A stretch of 64,000 nucleotides of DNA from Rhodothermales bacterium (GTDB lineage Bacteria > Bacteroidota > Rhodothermia > Rhodothermales > Bin80): assembly GCA_028278205.1 (NCBI GenBank), contig JANQES010000029.1:23614-87613 (forward strand), given 5' to 3'. Made by a program: the position numbers and the translations under genes. Below the pieces are notes generated by a model. The model saw only the letters and a list, made by a program, of their open reading frames with translations. It searched no databases and had not been told where the DNA came from. Shown piece by piece: positions 8,273 to 16,817 of this stretch; the stretch's first letter is position 1; each line of letters begins with the position of its first letter.

Positions 8273-8639
8273 TCAACTTTCAAGGTATTTCCGGCAAAAG
8301 TAGGCGAACGATTTGTTTTTCCGTTTGGCCGCTGCCAGATCAAATTCCTTTGACGATTTGAATGCTTTCGGCTGCGACGTGCTCCCCATACCGATTCCGA
8401 ATCTTTTCCTTTCTAGCCGATACACAGGGTCCGTCAACATCTCGTAAAAAGATGTAATCGTGCCCCTTTCCCTGAATCCCTTTGATGAGGTTCCGAATCA
8501 TCTTCGGGACTTCCTGGGCATACTGCACGATCTTGACTTTGTCGTATTCCGAGAAAAAATCCCGATCCAGTATTTCCTGGATAAACCGCTCGTCATCGTC
8601 GCCTTCTACAAGAAAAAAGAGGATTCGGTACGATATGTC
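8273..8639 (-). pseudogene. Broken DUF4276/TOPRIM-like gene
   Basis: Read on the minus strand, the segment begins without a start codon and encodes YRILFFLVEGDDDERFIQEI, followed by HDYIFLRDVDGP. The VEGxxDERF strand-turn and the later DxD pattern resemble the TOPRIM fold of OLD-family and DUF4276 proteins, which accompany AAA ATPases in defence modules. The frame ends at 8340, but a second frame continues with sensible protein (FDLAAAKRKNKSFAYFCRKY) to a stop at 8273, implying a frameshift near 8345. The 5' end is cut by the inverted-repeat element at 8640. It is a decayed remnant, probably partner of the ATPase fragment at 8844-9291. Confidence 0.6.
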
Positions 8640-8843
8640 TAAGGCGTGTCTGCAAACTGGCTTGTCGAAGGAGCCCCGTAGGGGCGGCCTGTTTGTAGCA
8701 CGCTCGATTTCCTCCAGAAAAAGCTCCGTAGGAGCGGCCTGTTAAAGAAAGAAACAGGCCGCCCCTACGGGGCTAATCGGATAAAAGAGCGGTGTATGCT
8801 ACAAACAGGTCGTCCCTACGGGACTTTGAAGACACGCCCTAAA
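8640..8843. mobile_element. MITE-like element with terminal inverted repeats
   Basis: About 204 bp with no coding capacity. The ends are imperfect inverted repeats (left AAGGCGTGTCTGCAAA, right end read inward TTAGGGCGTGTCTTCAAA). Inside is a nested palindrome: GTAGGGGCGGCCTGTTTGTAGC near the left end pairs with its near-complement near the right end, and GTAGGAGCGGCCTGTT pairs with AACAGGCCGCCCCTAC around the loop AAAGAAAG. It sits exactly between two fragments of an ATPase/TOPRIM module. A possible single end (TAAGGCGTGTCC) recurs near 31901. No transposase is visible in the window. Confidence 0.65.
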
Positions 8844-9291
8844 TACAGTTTGTATTCTTGGATAGGTTTGCGATCCTCATCGTAAACTCTGATCGTACCT
8901 TTGCGATTCTCCACAATTGTGCTACCTCCACGATTCTTCGCAATTGCCCCGCTTATTGTGCTTGTATCACCATGATTTTATATCCCTTTCTCGTCTTGAA
9001 GTGTTTAAGACCAAACTTATACTGAATATCAATGACACCTCGGAAACGGAATACAAACTCGCTCGGAGCATCCGCGCCGATATTGATGTTACGCAAGAAC
9101 TCAACGTCACCCTGAAGCGAAACGGCGTTTTCTAGGCCGCTGACGGCAATGTCGCGGAGGAATTCGAGGATGTGAATGAAGTTGCTCTTGCCCGAAGCGT
9201 TGGCGCCGACGAACACATTGAGATCGCCGAGTTCGAGATCGAGATCATCGAACGTCTTGAAATTCTTAACCCGGATGCGCCTTAGCTTCAT
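8844..9291 (-). pseudogene. Truncated AAA (SMC/RecF-like) ATPase
   Basis: The minus strand encodes [20 protein letters not shown] followed by a Walker A, VGANASGKSNF, near residues 27-38, the hallmark of SMC/RecF/OLD-type ATPases (AAA_21 or AAA_15 group). The frame stops after 112 residues at 8953, but a neighbouring frame then continues with coherent sequence (VENRKGTIRVYDEDRKPIQE) up to the inverted-repeat element, so there is a frameshift near 8958. The remaining two thirds, including Walker B, are missing. Its ATG lies 26 bases inside the 3' end of purQ. With the TOPRIM remnant beyond the element it looks like the ruin of a two-gene ATPase/nuclease defence-type module. Confidence 0.7.
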
Positions 9292-10045
9292 GTTCCACCT
9301 CCATAGAAACCATCTCTCTGACCCCTCCCGTCATGAAATGTTCGATGATGGAGCGGAAGATGAAGGCGCCGTCGGCGCTGCCGAGGACGGCTTCGGCGCA
9401 GCGTTCGGGATGCGGCATCATGCCCAGGACGTTGCGCCGCGCGTTAACGATTCCGGCGATGTTGCGCGCCGAACCGTTGGGATTGGCTTCGGGCGTGATG
9501 GCGCCGTCGGGCTCGCAATAGCGGAAAATGACCTGATGGTTGGCTTCGAGCCGGTCGAGCACGGCGTCTTCGGCGAAGTAGTTGCCCTCGCCGTGGGCGA
9601 TGGGAATCTGGAGGATTTGCCCCGGCGCTAAGGCAGTGGTGAAAGGCGTATCGACGGCCTCGGTGCGGAGGTGCGTCCACTGGCAGGCGAAACGGAGCGA
9701 GGCGTTGCGCAAGAGCGCGCCGGGCAACAGACCGCACTCGCACAGCACCTGAAACCCGTTGCAGATGCCGGCGACGAGGCCGCCTTCGCCGGCAAAGCGC
9801 ACCACATCTTTCATGATGGGCGAAAACCGCGCGATGGCCCCGGCGCGCAGGTAATCGCCATACGAAAAGCCGCCGGGCACGATCACCACGTCTACGTCGC
9901 CGAGGTGGGTTTCTTTGTGCCAGATGAACCGGGTGTCTTGCCCGAAGACGTGTTTGGCCACGTGATAGGCGTCGTGATCGCAGTTAGAGCCGGGAAAGAC
10001 GATGACGCCGAAACGCAGGCTCACACCATTAGCGCGGGTGCTCAT
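9266..10045 (-). CDS. purQ: Phosphoribosylformylglycinamidine synthase, glutaminase subunit
   Basis: A 259-residue class I glutamine amidotransferase. The N-terminus [15 protein letters not shown] is diagnostic for PurQ; the nucleophilic cysteine is in GICNGFQVL, and the triad histidine and glutamate are in MMPHPER. It supplies ammonia from glutamine to PurL in step four of purine synthesis (FGAR to FGAM). PurL and PurS are not in this window. The start at 10045 ([12 protein letters not shown]) is used; the frame is open for 27 more codons upstream. The C-terminus runs about 25 residues past the usual family end and overlaps the start of the ATPase fragment. Confidence 0.95.
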   Translation of the reverse strand: MSTRANGVSLRFGVIVFPGSNCDHDAYHVAKHVFGQDTRFIWHKETHLGDVDVVIVPGGFSYGDYLRAGAIARFSPIMKDVVRFAGEGGLVAGICNGFQVLCECGLLPGALLRNASLRFACQWTHLRTEAVDTPFTTALAPGQILQIPIAHGEGNYFAEDAVLDRLEANHQVIFRYCEPDGAITPEANPNGSARNIAGIVNARRNVLGMMPHPERCAEAVLGSADGAFIFRSIIEHFMTGGVREMVSMEVEHEAKAHPG

Positions 10046-10161
10046 GGAAGATTTGCTCAGATGACGGGTGGCTGACGAAAGCGGTCTTAAGATACGCCAC
10101 CCGTTCCTTTTCTCCACGCCATTCACGACAATTTACGAGTCGGAGAGCCGGAGACTTTTAA

Positions 10162-10252
10162 AATGTCGAATGTCGAATAGCGAATGTCGAGTGATGAAGG
10201 CATGGTCAGTTCCTTTATCATTCGACACTCGTTATTCGACATTCGTTATTCC
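10162..10252. repeat. GAATGTC-heptad inverted repeat
   Basis: Left arm GAATGTCGAATAGCGAATG and onward to GATGAAGG; the right arm is its complement with a few mismatches (ATTCGACACTCGTTATTCG...). The arms are about 33 bp and the loop about 14. It is positioned between yceI-like and purQ genes, both on the minus strand. Confidence 0.78.
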
Positions 10253-10333
10253 ATCCCCTCCCACACCCCCAAACCGGAGACGAGGCTGATCCAGAGGGAT
10301 GGATTCGAAGCTATTAAAAACGTCCCGACTCAA

Positions 10334-10987
10334 TCAGGACGCGTCTTTGATGACCTCCAACTCCAGAATGATCTGCACGTCGTGCCCGACGACGAAGCCG
10401 CCGGCCTCGGTCATTTTATTCCAGGCCAGGCCATAGTCGAGGCGGTTGATCGTCGTGGTGGCTTCGAAGCCGGCGCGTTCGGAGTCGCCCATCGTGGCAG
10501 CGCCCAGGAATTCGGCCTCCAGCACGACCTCTTTCGTCACGTCGCGGATCGTCAGGTCGCCGACGATTTCAAACTCGGAGCCGTTGACATTGCGCACGCT
10601 CTTGCTGGTGAAGGTCATGTTGGGGAAATCGTCCGCGCTGAAAAAGTCAGGCGAGCGCAGGTGGCCGTCGCGCCGTTGGTTGTCGGTGAAGATGCTGCCG
10701 GTCTTGATCGTCGCCGTGGTCTTCAGCGTGGACAGGTCGGTGCCGTCGAGCGAGATCGAGACGTCATAGTCTTTGAATTCGCCCCGGACGTTCGAGATAC
10801 CCAGATGCTTGACCTTGAAGCCGATCTTCGAATGCACCGGATCGACGGACCAGGACGACGGGTCGCCGGAGGGCGTTTGGAGTGTCTGCTCAGAGCGCGC
10901 GTCGTCGGGTTGGCTGCCGGTGAACGTGAAGCCGGCCAGCACGAACAGGAACACGAAGGCGGGGAGGAGCAACGTTTTCGCTTTCAT
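10334..10987 (-). CDS. YceI-family polyisoprenoid-binding-like protein
   Basis: A 217-residue exported protein. Residues 1-25 form a signal peptide (MKAKTLLLPAFVFLFVLAGF). The YceI lipocalin-like barrel spans about residues 45-215 with the typical WSVDPVHSKIGFKVKHLGI, GTDLSTLKTTATIKTGSIFT, RDGHLRSPDFF and a DVTKEVVLEAEF strand pair. Family members bind isoprenoid-type lipids in the periplasm; some are acid- or stress-induced. The gene stands alone, with two palindromes 75-115 bases upstream of the start that could be operators. Confidence 0.93.
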   Translation of the reverse strand: MKAKTLLLPAFVFLFVLAGFTFTGSQPDDARSEQTLQTPSGDPSSWSVDPVHSKIGFKVKHLGISNVRGEFKDYDVSISLDGTDLSTLKTTATIKTGSIFTDNQRRDGHLRSPDFFSADDFPNMTFTSKSVRNVNGSEFEIVGDLTIRDVTKEVVLEAEFLGAATMGDSERAGFEATTTINRLDYGLAWNKMTEAGGFVVGHDVQIILELEVIKDAS

Positions 10988-11063
10988 AGGGGGTGAACCT
11001 CCTGTATGGTTGGTGGTGTGTTGCGAAGAAAAAAGCAGGCGCCGCCGGAAGCGACCCTACGCG

Positions 11064-11101
11064 GGGTAAGTTACCCGATCTTATTATTTGTTACAACAAA
11101 T
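11064..11101 (-). promoter_or_regulatory. Twin palindromes upstream of yceI-like gene
   Basis: GGGTAAGTTACCC (11064-11076) and ATTTGTTACAACAAAT (11086-11101) are perfect dyads about 77-114 bases before the YceI start codon. On the minus strand TTAAAA-17-TAATAA overlaps the second one and could be a promoter. The arrangement suggests repressor control; no regulator is encoded nearby. Confidence 0.45.
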
Positions 11102-11348
11102 ACTTTTAAGGACGGATAAAGGTTTTCGCAGTAACACCATCTTCACGACTCTCTGAGGCCTACTGCCTCTACCGCACAACCCAACAGCATCAACAGATCT
11201 GGCTTCTGATTTTTTAAGCCGCAGAGATCACAAAGAAGACGCAGAGGACGCCCAGAGGGCACCCCTGGCGGTTTCGAGATTAGACGACATCCACCGCCGA
11301 TTCATTCCACGATAAGAGCGAAGGGCTTGCTACAAAGAGGCATACGCT
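11102..11348. other. Gene-free spacer
   Basis: No coding region or clear RNA. It contains a short single-sided run of CGCAGAG-like words near 11218-11254, similar in style to the heptad repeats but without a second arm. Confidence 0.4.
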
Positions 11349-11398
11349 AAAAAAAATAGCGAGGGTGGGTCGTCCAAAAGGACCACCCGCCCTCGCTG
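11349..11398 (-). terminator. Intrinsic terminator
   Basis: On the minus strand AGCGAGGGCGGGTGGTCC, loop TTTT, GGACGACCCACCCTCGCT, then a run of T with one A. The 18-bp stem with a single G-T or mismatch pair is a strong terminator for the lipoprotein gene at 11436-11777. Confidence 0.9.
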
Positions 11399-11435
11399 TC
11401 GCCACCAGAAAAATGGGGTGAAACGGCGTTTCTAG

Positions 11436-11777
11436 TTAATAGCGTTCAAAGGCCCGTTTCGGGTCTGGCCTGGGCTTGGGCTTCGCGCTTAAGCTGTCGG
11501 CGGCATGGAGCGGCGGCGCAGGCGCGTCGCCGTCCATGTGATGCTGGCTGGCAGCCGGCGTATCCCAGCTCATTTCGTCGCCTGGCGTCGGGACGGCACG
11601 GAGCTGATCCTGAGAGTGCCGGTAGTGTTCGTTGACGGAAGCAGCCTCCTCGGTGGATGTCTCGGGTTCCAGTTCTACGTAGCCAGTGAACGTATCGGCA
11701 CAACCAGACAGCCCGATTGCGGCTGTCACGGCAAACACAACCAGCAAGTGGATTTTGTGTCGCAGGAAGAATGTCAT
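11436..11777 (-). CDS. Small lipoprotein of unknown function
   Basis: A 113-residue protein with a signal peptide and lipobox (MTFFLRHKIHLLVVFAVTAA, then LSGC at about residues 23-26), so the mature protein would be lipid-anchored in the outer or inner membrane. The rest is polar, rich in Asp, Glu, His and Pro, probably disordered, ending KPKPRPDPKRAFERY. I recognise no family. The frame is open for 73 codons upstream, but only the start at 11777 yields a signal peptide at the N-terminus. A strong terminator follows. It is transcribed alone. Confidence 0.7.
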   Translation of the reverse strand: MTFFLRHKIHLLVVFAVTAAIGLSGCADTFTGYVELEPETSTEEAASVNEHYRHSQDQLRAVPTPGDEMSWDTPAASQHHMDGDAPAPPLHAADSLSAKPKPRPDPKRAFERY

Positions 11778-12214
11778 GATGACCTCGCATGTAGTGGGGG
11801 TGGGTCTTATCACAGCTGCCGAATGCTCCAAAACGGCATCCCAGCAACGAACCATTTCACGGTTACGAGCCTGCCAAACGCAAAAATGCCGCCATGTTCG
11901 TCCGCTGACCCCCTTTCGAGGGCTTCCCCCAACGGCTACGCTACCGCTATTCCGTTTCACTATGTCTGCATCCTCAATACAGCGAAAAGAAGCCATAATG
12001 GGCGATTTCTACCCCGCAGGCACGGTTCAGCACCGTCGTAGGCCGGCACCGCCGCCCCCTATGCAGACATGGTCAATCTGAAAGAAAATTGACGATCAGC
12101 GCCTCGCAACAGCCATCCGATCTACCGCCTGATGCCCGCAACCCGTTACATAATTACATCGTGCCGAACTATTCAAGTAATTCAGTAACCCGAAACGCTG
12201 TCGTGATTAATCCG

Positions 12215-12243
12215 AAAAACGCGGGGCCGAGCGCGTTTTTTTC
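12215..12243 (+). terminator. Intrinsic-terminator-like hairpin
   Basis: AACGCG, loop GGGCCGAG, CGCGTT followed by TTTTTT on the plus strand. No obvious gene ends here, so it may close a short untranslated RNA or the decayed stretch 11778-12215, which otherwise holds nothing I can support. Confidence 0.45.
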
Positions 12244-12261
12244 GATAGGATTTAAGGAATC

Positions 12262-12366
12262 GATCCGGCAGCCGATATATAAAGGTGCTTGGGTATGAGC
12301 TTACCCAATCCTCCAACAAGCTATCGAGAACCCTGCGCCCCGTAAGGCGCGGGGTTCTCGTGCTTT
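12262..12366 (+). other. Two-hairpin intergenic segment, possible small RNA
   Basis: A TATATAAAGG sequence is followed by the hairpin TTGGGTA-TGAGCT-TACCCAA and then GAGAACCC..GCGCC / GGCGC.GGGTTCTC with a short T-run (GTGCTTTT). Together they could be a roughly 100-nt RNA with a terminator. Nothing identifies it, and it could also be a leader or repeat. Confidence 0.3.
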
Positions 12367-12430
12367 TAAGGATTCTTTGAAAATTATAAAGGATTGTCCT
12401 CTGCGTTGTGCTTTGTACGTGACGTGGTGT

Positions 12431-12495
12431 CGGTCATGAGTCATGAGTCATGACTCATGAGTGGTTTTCCCATGACCCATGACTCATGACCCATG
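12431..12495. repeat. GTCATGA-heptad inverted repeat
   Basis: Three GTCATGA words, a short spacer (GTGGTTTTCC) and the complementary words (CATGACCCATGACTCATGAC). It is the same family as 3889-3954 and lies upstream of the secreted protein gene at 12581. Confidence 0.82.
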
Positions 12496-12580
12496 CCCCG
12501 TACCATCATGTTCTCATTCCTCGGCTGGTTGCGCATCTTTCGGTGATTGCCTCTTCCAACCATCTACCGAAAGGACCATC

Positions 12581-13423
12581 ATGAAAGCATACAACCAGCG
12601 CTTTTCAATCACGACGATCCTGCTCGCGCTAACGCTGTTTGCGGGCATTCAAAGCGCCCACGGGCAACAAAAAACGCGGCACGAGGCCGCCCACGTCTTC
12701 CAGCAAGCCGCTGCCACGACAGCCCAGGATACCGACAGCGACGACGACGGCCTGCTCCGGATAGAAGGATCCGTGCATACCAGCGCCGATGCATCGACCC
12801 GCGCTTCGAGCGTGAAACCCATTCGAATGACGCTCGCCCTGCACGTCAGTTCGGCGGGAGACGATCCGGTGGTGCGAAAGCGACCTGGCCGCACGAAGTA
12901 TTCCAACGTCACGCTGGAAAAGCATACTGCGGATTCCTCGCAAACGAAGGCGCAAGACTATAACTCAAGCCGCAGCAACAACTCCAGCGCCATCCATAAA
13001 CCGCATCCCGGCACCGGCGCCACAAGACGCCGCGCCACCGCCCCGGCCACCGATCATAACACGACCCGGAGCAACCGCGCGCGAAGCCATGTCTCGGACG
13101 GCGCCCTGGAACACACCGACGATTGGATCGCGGCGCGGGTGGCAGCTTCCGGCGGCCTGCACGTTGTCCTGATCCCCCTCGAAGAGCAAGACAGCAACCT
13201 GCACATCCCAACCGACGTGCACAGCGGCAAGCTCACCGGCGTGCGCATGCACAGCCCGGCCAAAACCGCCAAACCCGTCGATGCGGCGACGCCTTATATC
13301 TATAAAACATCTGTCGATGAAAACGGCGCGTTTGTCTTCGAGGGTGTGGCGCCCGGCTCGTATCAGATTCGTGTGCTGGCCGATGGTCACGAGTTTCGCG
13401 GGCACGTGACTGTGTTGAAATAA
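12581..13423 (+). CDS. Secreted protein with carboxypeptidase-regulatory-like C-terminus
   Basis: A 280-residue exported protein. Residues 1-28 are a signal peptide (ending AHGQ). Residues 30-190 are polar and low in complexity (Ser, Thr, Arg, His, Asn rich), probably disordered. The last 60 residues (YKTSVDENGAFVFEGVAPGS, then YQIRVLADGHEFRGHVTV) have the pattern of a carboxypeptidase regulatory-like or transthyretin-like beta sandwich that is common at the end of envelope proteins. The role is unknown. The frame extends 34 codons upstream into the repeat; the start at 12581 after an A-rich leader gives the signal peptide. A terminator follows. Confidence 0.75.
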   Translation: MKAYNQRFSITTILLALTLFAGIQSAHGQQKTRHEAAHVFQQAAATTAQDTDSDDDGLLRIEGSVHTSADASTRASSVKPIRMTLALHVSSAGDDPVVRKRPGRTKYSNVTLEKHTADSSQTKAQDYNSSRSNNSSAIHKPHPGTGATRRRATAPATDHNTTRSNRARSHVSDGALEHTDDWIAARVAASGGLHVVLIPLEEQDSNLHIPTDVHSGKLTGVRMHSPAKTAKPVDAATPYIYKTSVDENGAFVFEGVAPGSYQIRVLADGHEFRGHVTVLK

Positions 13424-13442
13424 ACGATTTTATTGCGCGGCG

Positions 13443-13484
13443 AAAGCCCCGTTCGGTGCAGGATGCCGGGCGGGGCTTTTTGCA
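13443..13484 (+). terminator. Intrinsic terminator
   Basis: AAAGCCCCG, a 17-base loop, CGGGGCTTTTT, 20 bases after the stop of the secreted protein gene. Confidence 0.85.
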
Positions 13485-13572
13485 TGCCGGTTGTCGTGTT
13501 GAGTCACTGTTTTGTCGTGTCAGGTTTTTCGGCTTCGGGTCGTTTTTCCGCAAATTGCAGCCTGATTTGGGG

Positions 13573-13605
13573 ATACCTGCCAGGTTTTGGAAACCTGGCA
13601 GGTAT
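13573..13605. repeat. Perfect 15-bp hairpin repeat
   Basis: ATACCTGCCAGGTTT, loop TGG, and the exact complement. I know this CCTGCCAGG hairpin as a dispersed intergenic repeat in Bacteroidota and related genomes; its role is unknown, perhaps transcript end protection. Confidence 0.75.
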
Positions 13606-13732
13606 GGTTTTCGCCGTTTTCAGCTTGTTTTCAACGGCTTTCTAATTCAACGCTGAATGCGCATTTCCAAGTATCAAGTACCAAATAATATCCAAGTAGC
13701 TGTGTGCTTTGTGGTGAAACTTTGGCCCGCCC

Positions 13733-13835
13733 GGCGCTCAATCACCGGGCTCAGCAGCGCAAGGACGCTAAAGCGCCCTGTCTTAGCCCCTTGGGGCTTT
13801 AGCCGGTGAGCCCGGTCCTTCAGGGCCGGGCGGTG
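13733..13835. repeat. GC-rich nested inverted repeat
   Basis: CCGCCCGGC near the left pairs with GCCGGGCGG near the right; inside, CACCGGGCTCA pairs with TGAGCCCGGT and CTAAAGC with GCTTTAG. It occupies the spacer before the DUF58 gene together with about 60 bases of uninformative sequence on each side. Confidence 0.65.
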
Positions 13836-13989
13836 TTGCGCTTTCACCATCTTGCCCATACCTACCGAAACAAACCCATCCTCCCGCGAAAATTCCTTTT
13901 TCTTCTATTTTCTGCCTCAACTTTTTCCGGCTTATCTCGTTTTTTATGGCTCGCGTCGCTTCTTAACCCACCATGCCGGCTGTTGCCCG

Positions 13990-14865
13990 ATGATCCCCAA
14001 GGAACTCTTCAAAAAGATCCGCCGGATCGAGATACGTACGAAAGGACTGGTCAATAACGTTTTTGGAGGAGAGTACCACTCGGCCTTCAAAGGCCGGGGC
14101 ATCGAGTTTTCCGAGGTGCGGCCCTACCAGTTCGGCGACGACATCCGCTCGATCGACTGGAACGTGACGGCGCGCACGGGCGAGACGTTCGTGAAAATCT
14201 TCGAAGAAGAGCGCGAACAGACCCTCGTGCTCATCGTCGATATTTCGGGGTCGGAAGACTTCGGCACGCAGAACAAGTTCAAGCGCGAGATCGCTGCCGA
14301 AATCTGCGCTATCCTCGGATTTAGCGCCATCAAGAACAACGACAAGGTGGGCCTGTTGCTCTTTTCGGATCAGGTCGAATTGTTTGTGCCGCCCAAGAAG
14401 GGCCGCCGGCACGTGCTGCGGCTCATCCGCGATCTGTTCGCGCACGAGCCGCGCTCGCACGGCACCAGCCTGGCCGTGGCCTTGAACCACGTCCTGCACG
14501 TGCTGCACCGTCGCTCCATTGTGCTGATCGTCAGCGACTTTTTCGACGCCGATTTCGAAAAACCCTTACGGCTGGTCTCGCAACGCCACGACACCGTGGC
14601 CATCCACCTGCAAGACCATCGCGAACAGGAACTGCCGATGCTGGGTCTGGTTGACCTGACCGACCCCGAAACCGGCGAGACGCTGGTGCTCGACACCTAC
14701 AGCCGAAACGCCCGGCGGCGCTTCGCCGAACACGCCGAGCAGCAACGCGCCGCGCTGGCTACCTTGTTCCAACGCGCCCGCGTCGATAACGTCCCGATCC
14801 ACACGGATAAGGACTACGTCGAGCCGCTCATTCGCTTCTTCCGTCATCGTGCCAAGACGTACTGA
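13990..14865 (+). CDS. DUF58 protein of the Bat operon
   Basis: A 291-residue DUF58 protein with a von Willebrand A-like core. It has FGGEYHSAFKGRGIEFSEVR early (typical DUF58) and LVLIVDISGSEDFG as the metal-site-like strand, followed by RSIVLIVSDFFD. DUF58 proteins are encoded between MoxR ATPases and Bat VWA proteins and are thought to act with them in assembly or metal loading of envelope complexes. MoxR is not adjacent here, which is unusual. The start at 13990 (MIPKELFKKIRRIEI) matches the family; 46 upstream codons are open but not protein-like. Its stop overlaps the next start by one base (TGATG), so the two are translationally coupled. Confidence 0.9.
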   Translation: MIPKELFKKIRRIEIRTKGLVNNVFGGEYHSAFKGRGIEFSEVRPYQFGDDIRSIDWNVTARTGETFVKIFEEEREQTLVLIVDISGSEDFGTQNKFKREIAAEICAILGFSAIKNNDKVGLLLFSDQVELFVPPKKGRRHVLRLIRDLFAHEPRSHGTSLAVALNHVLHVLHRRSIVLIVSDFFDADFEKPLRLVSQRHDTVAIHLQDHREQELPMLGLVDLTDPETGETLVLDTYSRNARRRFAEHAEQQRAALATLFQRARVDNVPIHTDKDYVEPLIRFFRHRAKTY

Positions 14866-15992
14866 TGAACCGGATTGTTGATATCGATTTTAGATTTTGG
14901 ATTTTGGATTTTGGATTGGTCTTTTCTGGCACCCAACCCAAAATCCAAAATCTAAAATCCAAAATCCTGACCCTGGTTTTGCTGGCGGCGTTGCTGGCGG
15001 CCTGGCCGGCGCAGGCCCAACGCGTCGAGGCGTATCTGTCTGCAGACAGCGTCTCGGTCGGCGATCGGTTTCAGTTGACCGTCGTGGCGTTGCACGGCTT
15101 TGCCACCGAGCCGTCTTTCCCCGACGCCCAGACCGCCGACTCGGCCTTCGGCGACCTCATGGTGATCGGGCTGGCAACAGCCGGCAGCCGCCCGCTCAGC
15201 GAAGACAACACCGGCGCGCGCCTCGACAGCATCGTCTACGACGTGACGACCTTCGCCCTCGACACGGCGACGGTGCCGCCGCTGCCTGTCACTTTTTCCA
15301 GTAATGAAGGCACCGTCACGGCTGCGTCGGATTCGCTCTTTCTGCCGGTGATCTCGCTCGTGCCGGCAGAGGCCGAGACCCTCAAAGACCTGGCGCCGCT
15401 GGTCGAGTTTGGCGGGCCGATCTGGCCGTACGTGCTGCTGGTGGCGGCCCTCTTGCTGGGCCTGGGGCTTTTCCTTTATTACCTGCGCCTGCGCCGCCAG
15501 CCCGAACCCGAACCGCCGCCGCCCGAACCGCCGCCCGGCATCTCGCCCTACGAAGCCGCTATCGCGCGCCTGCGCCAGCTCGAAAGCGCCTCGCTCGCCG
15601 CGCCGGAGGAAGTCAAACCTTTTTATGTGGAAATGTCCGATGCGCTGCGCACGTATCTCGAAGACGGTGTCGGCGTGCCGGCGCTGGAACGCACTACCCG
15701 CGAGTTGATGGGCGAGTTCGAACATCAGACGGTGCGCCACAAACTGCCCGGCGGCGCACCCAAACGCGTCCACGGCATCCTCGAACTGGCCGACCTCGTC
15801 AAGTTTGCCGACTTCAAACCGCCCGATGCCCAGAGCCGGATGATGCTCGGCGAAACGCGTAAAACGGTCGATGTCATCGAGGCAAAGCTACGCCAGATTG
15901 CCATGGACCGCGAACGCCTCTCGCCCCGCGTCCACGTCGATGTCGATTCGATCCTGGAAAAGCAGGACGGCGTGAAAGCCGGGGATTCATGA
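14865..15992 (+). CDS. Bat-operon exported membrane protein (BatD/DUF4381-like)
   Basis: A 375-residue protein with a signal peptide ending near AWPAQAQ (about residue 52), a periplasmic beta-rich domain (residues 55-180), one transmembrane helix (YVLLVAALLLGLGLFLYYLRL, about residues 188-208) and a cytoplasmic helical tail containing a Pro/Glu segment. This is the protein that commonly lies between DUF58 and BatA in Bacteroidota. Its first 32 codons lie in a GATTTTG inverted repeat, giving the odd n-region FRFWILDFGL, KIQNLKSKI; no later ATG precedes the signal peptide core, so either the repeat is translated or a CTG near 14967 is used. It is coupled to the DUF58 gene. Confidence 0.75.
   Translation: MNRIVDIDFRFWILDFGLVFSGTQPKIQNLKSKILTLVLLAALLAAWPAQAQRVEAYLSADSVSVGDRFQLTVVALHGFATEPSFPDAQTADSAFGDLMVIGLATAGSRPLSEDNTGARLDSIVYDVTTFALDTATVPPLPVTFSSNEGTVTAASDSLFLPVISLVPAEAETLKDLAPLVEFGGPIWPYVLLVAALLLGLGLFLYYLRLRRQPEPEPPPPEPPPGISPYEAAIARLRQLESASLAAPEEVKPFYVEMSDALRTYLEDGVGVPALERTTRELMGEFEHQTVRHKLPGGAPKRVHGILELADLVKFADFKPPDAQSRMMLGETRKTVDVIEAKLRQIAMDRERLSPRVHVDVDSILEKQDGVKAGDS
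14886..14967. repeat. GATTTTG-heptad inverted repeat inside a coding start
   Basis: Arms of period-7 words at about 14886-14918 and 14934-14967 with a loop reading TCTTTTCTGGCACCC. The loop is the complement-type match of those at 18999-19079 and 57521-57661 (GGTGCC..GA.AAGACC). It lies within the 5' coding region of the Bat-associated gene. Confidence 0.85.
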
Positions 15993-16058
15993 ATGAGAGC
16001 GTTGGAGGAAAAGCGTTTCCGCTTCCCAAAAACGTCCACCCAAAATAGACCCTCACCG

Positions 16059-16817
16059 ATGCAGCCACGCCCTTTCAGCCAGGAATTGATAGACCGTCTC
16101 GCGCAGGCGCAGTCTGTGGCGGTGCTGACGGGGGCGGGCATCAGCGCCGAGAGCGGCATTGCCACGTTTCGGGATCCGGGCGGGCTGTGGCAGCAGTTCA
16201 AGCCGGAAGAACTGGCCAACGTCCGGGCGTTCCTGGGCAACCCGCATCTGGTGCAGTCCTGGTACACATACCGGCGCAACGTGGCGATGGAGAAAGCGCC
16301 CAATCCGGGCCACGAGGCGCTGGCGCAGTTAGAAAACCTCGTTCCAGACTTCCTGCTGATCACCCAGAACGTGGACAACCTCCACCAACGGGCCGGCAGC
16401 ACCAAAATCACCGAATTGCACGGCAACATCACCCACAGCTATTGCATCGACTGCGGCAAGACGGCCACAGAGCAGGAGATGGAGCCGATTGCTTCGGGCA
16501 CGGCGGCCCAATGCACGGCCTGCAACGGATACATCCGTCCCGACGTAGTGTGGTTCGGGGAGATGTTGCCCGAAGGCGCGATGGCACAGGCAAGCCACGC
16601 CGCACAACGCGCGGAGGTCTTCCTGAGCATCGGCACGAGCGCCGTCGTTTATCCCGCCGCCGGCATCCCGCTGGTAGCCAGGGATTACGGCGCCTACGTC
16701 GCCGAGATCAACATCGAAGCCAGCGCCATCGCCGGGTCTGTGGACGAGGTGGTGCTGGGCAAAGCCGGCGAGGTGCTGCCGGCGTTGGTGGCGGCGGTGG
16801 AGGAAAAACGTTCTTAG
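16059..16817 (+). CDS. cobB: NAD-dependent protein deacylase (sirtuin, CobB type)
   Basis: A 252-residue sirtuin. NAD-binding GAGISAESGIATFRD, TQNVDNLHQRAG, the catalytic histidine in ELHGNI, zinc-binding pairs CIDCGK and CTACNG, and GTSAVVYPA are all present. The class III residues Tyr and Arg appear as WYTYRR, suggesting desuccinylase as well as deacetylase activity. It removes acyl groups from lysines in the cytoplasm using NAD. The start at 16059 (MQPRPFSQELIDRLAQA) is preferred; 22 upstream codons are open. Its position between the Bat-associated gene and batA is not the standard operon order. Confidence 0.94.
   Translation: MQPRPFSQELIDRLAQAQSVAVLTGAGISAESGIATFRDPGGLWQQFKPEELANVRAFLGNPHLVQSWYTYRRNVAMEKAPNPGHEALAQLENLVPDFLLITQNVDNLHQRAGSTKITELHGNITHSYCIDCGKTATEQEMEPIASGTAAQCTACNGYIRPDVVWFGEMLPEGAMAQASHAAQRAEVFLSIGTSAVVYPAAGIPLVARDYGAYVAEINIEASAIAGSVDEVVLGKAGEVLPALVAAVEEKRS

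Noticed and set aside
12001..12298. Small plus-strand frames in the spacer before 12431
   Set aside because: They lack start context, family features or conservation-like composition, and overlap hairpins.
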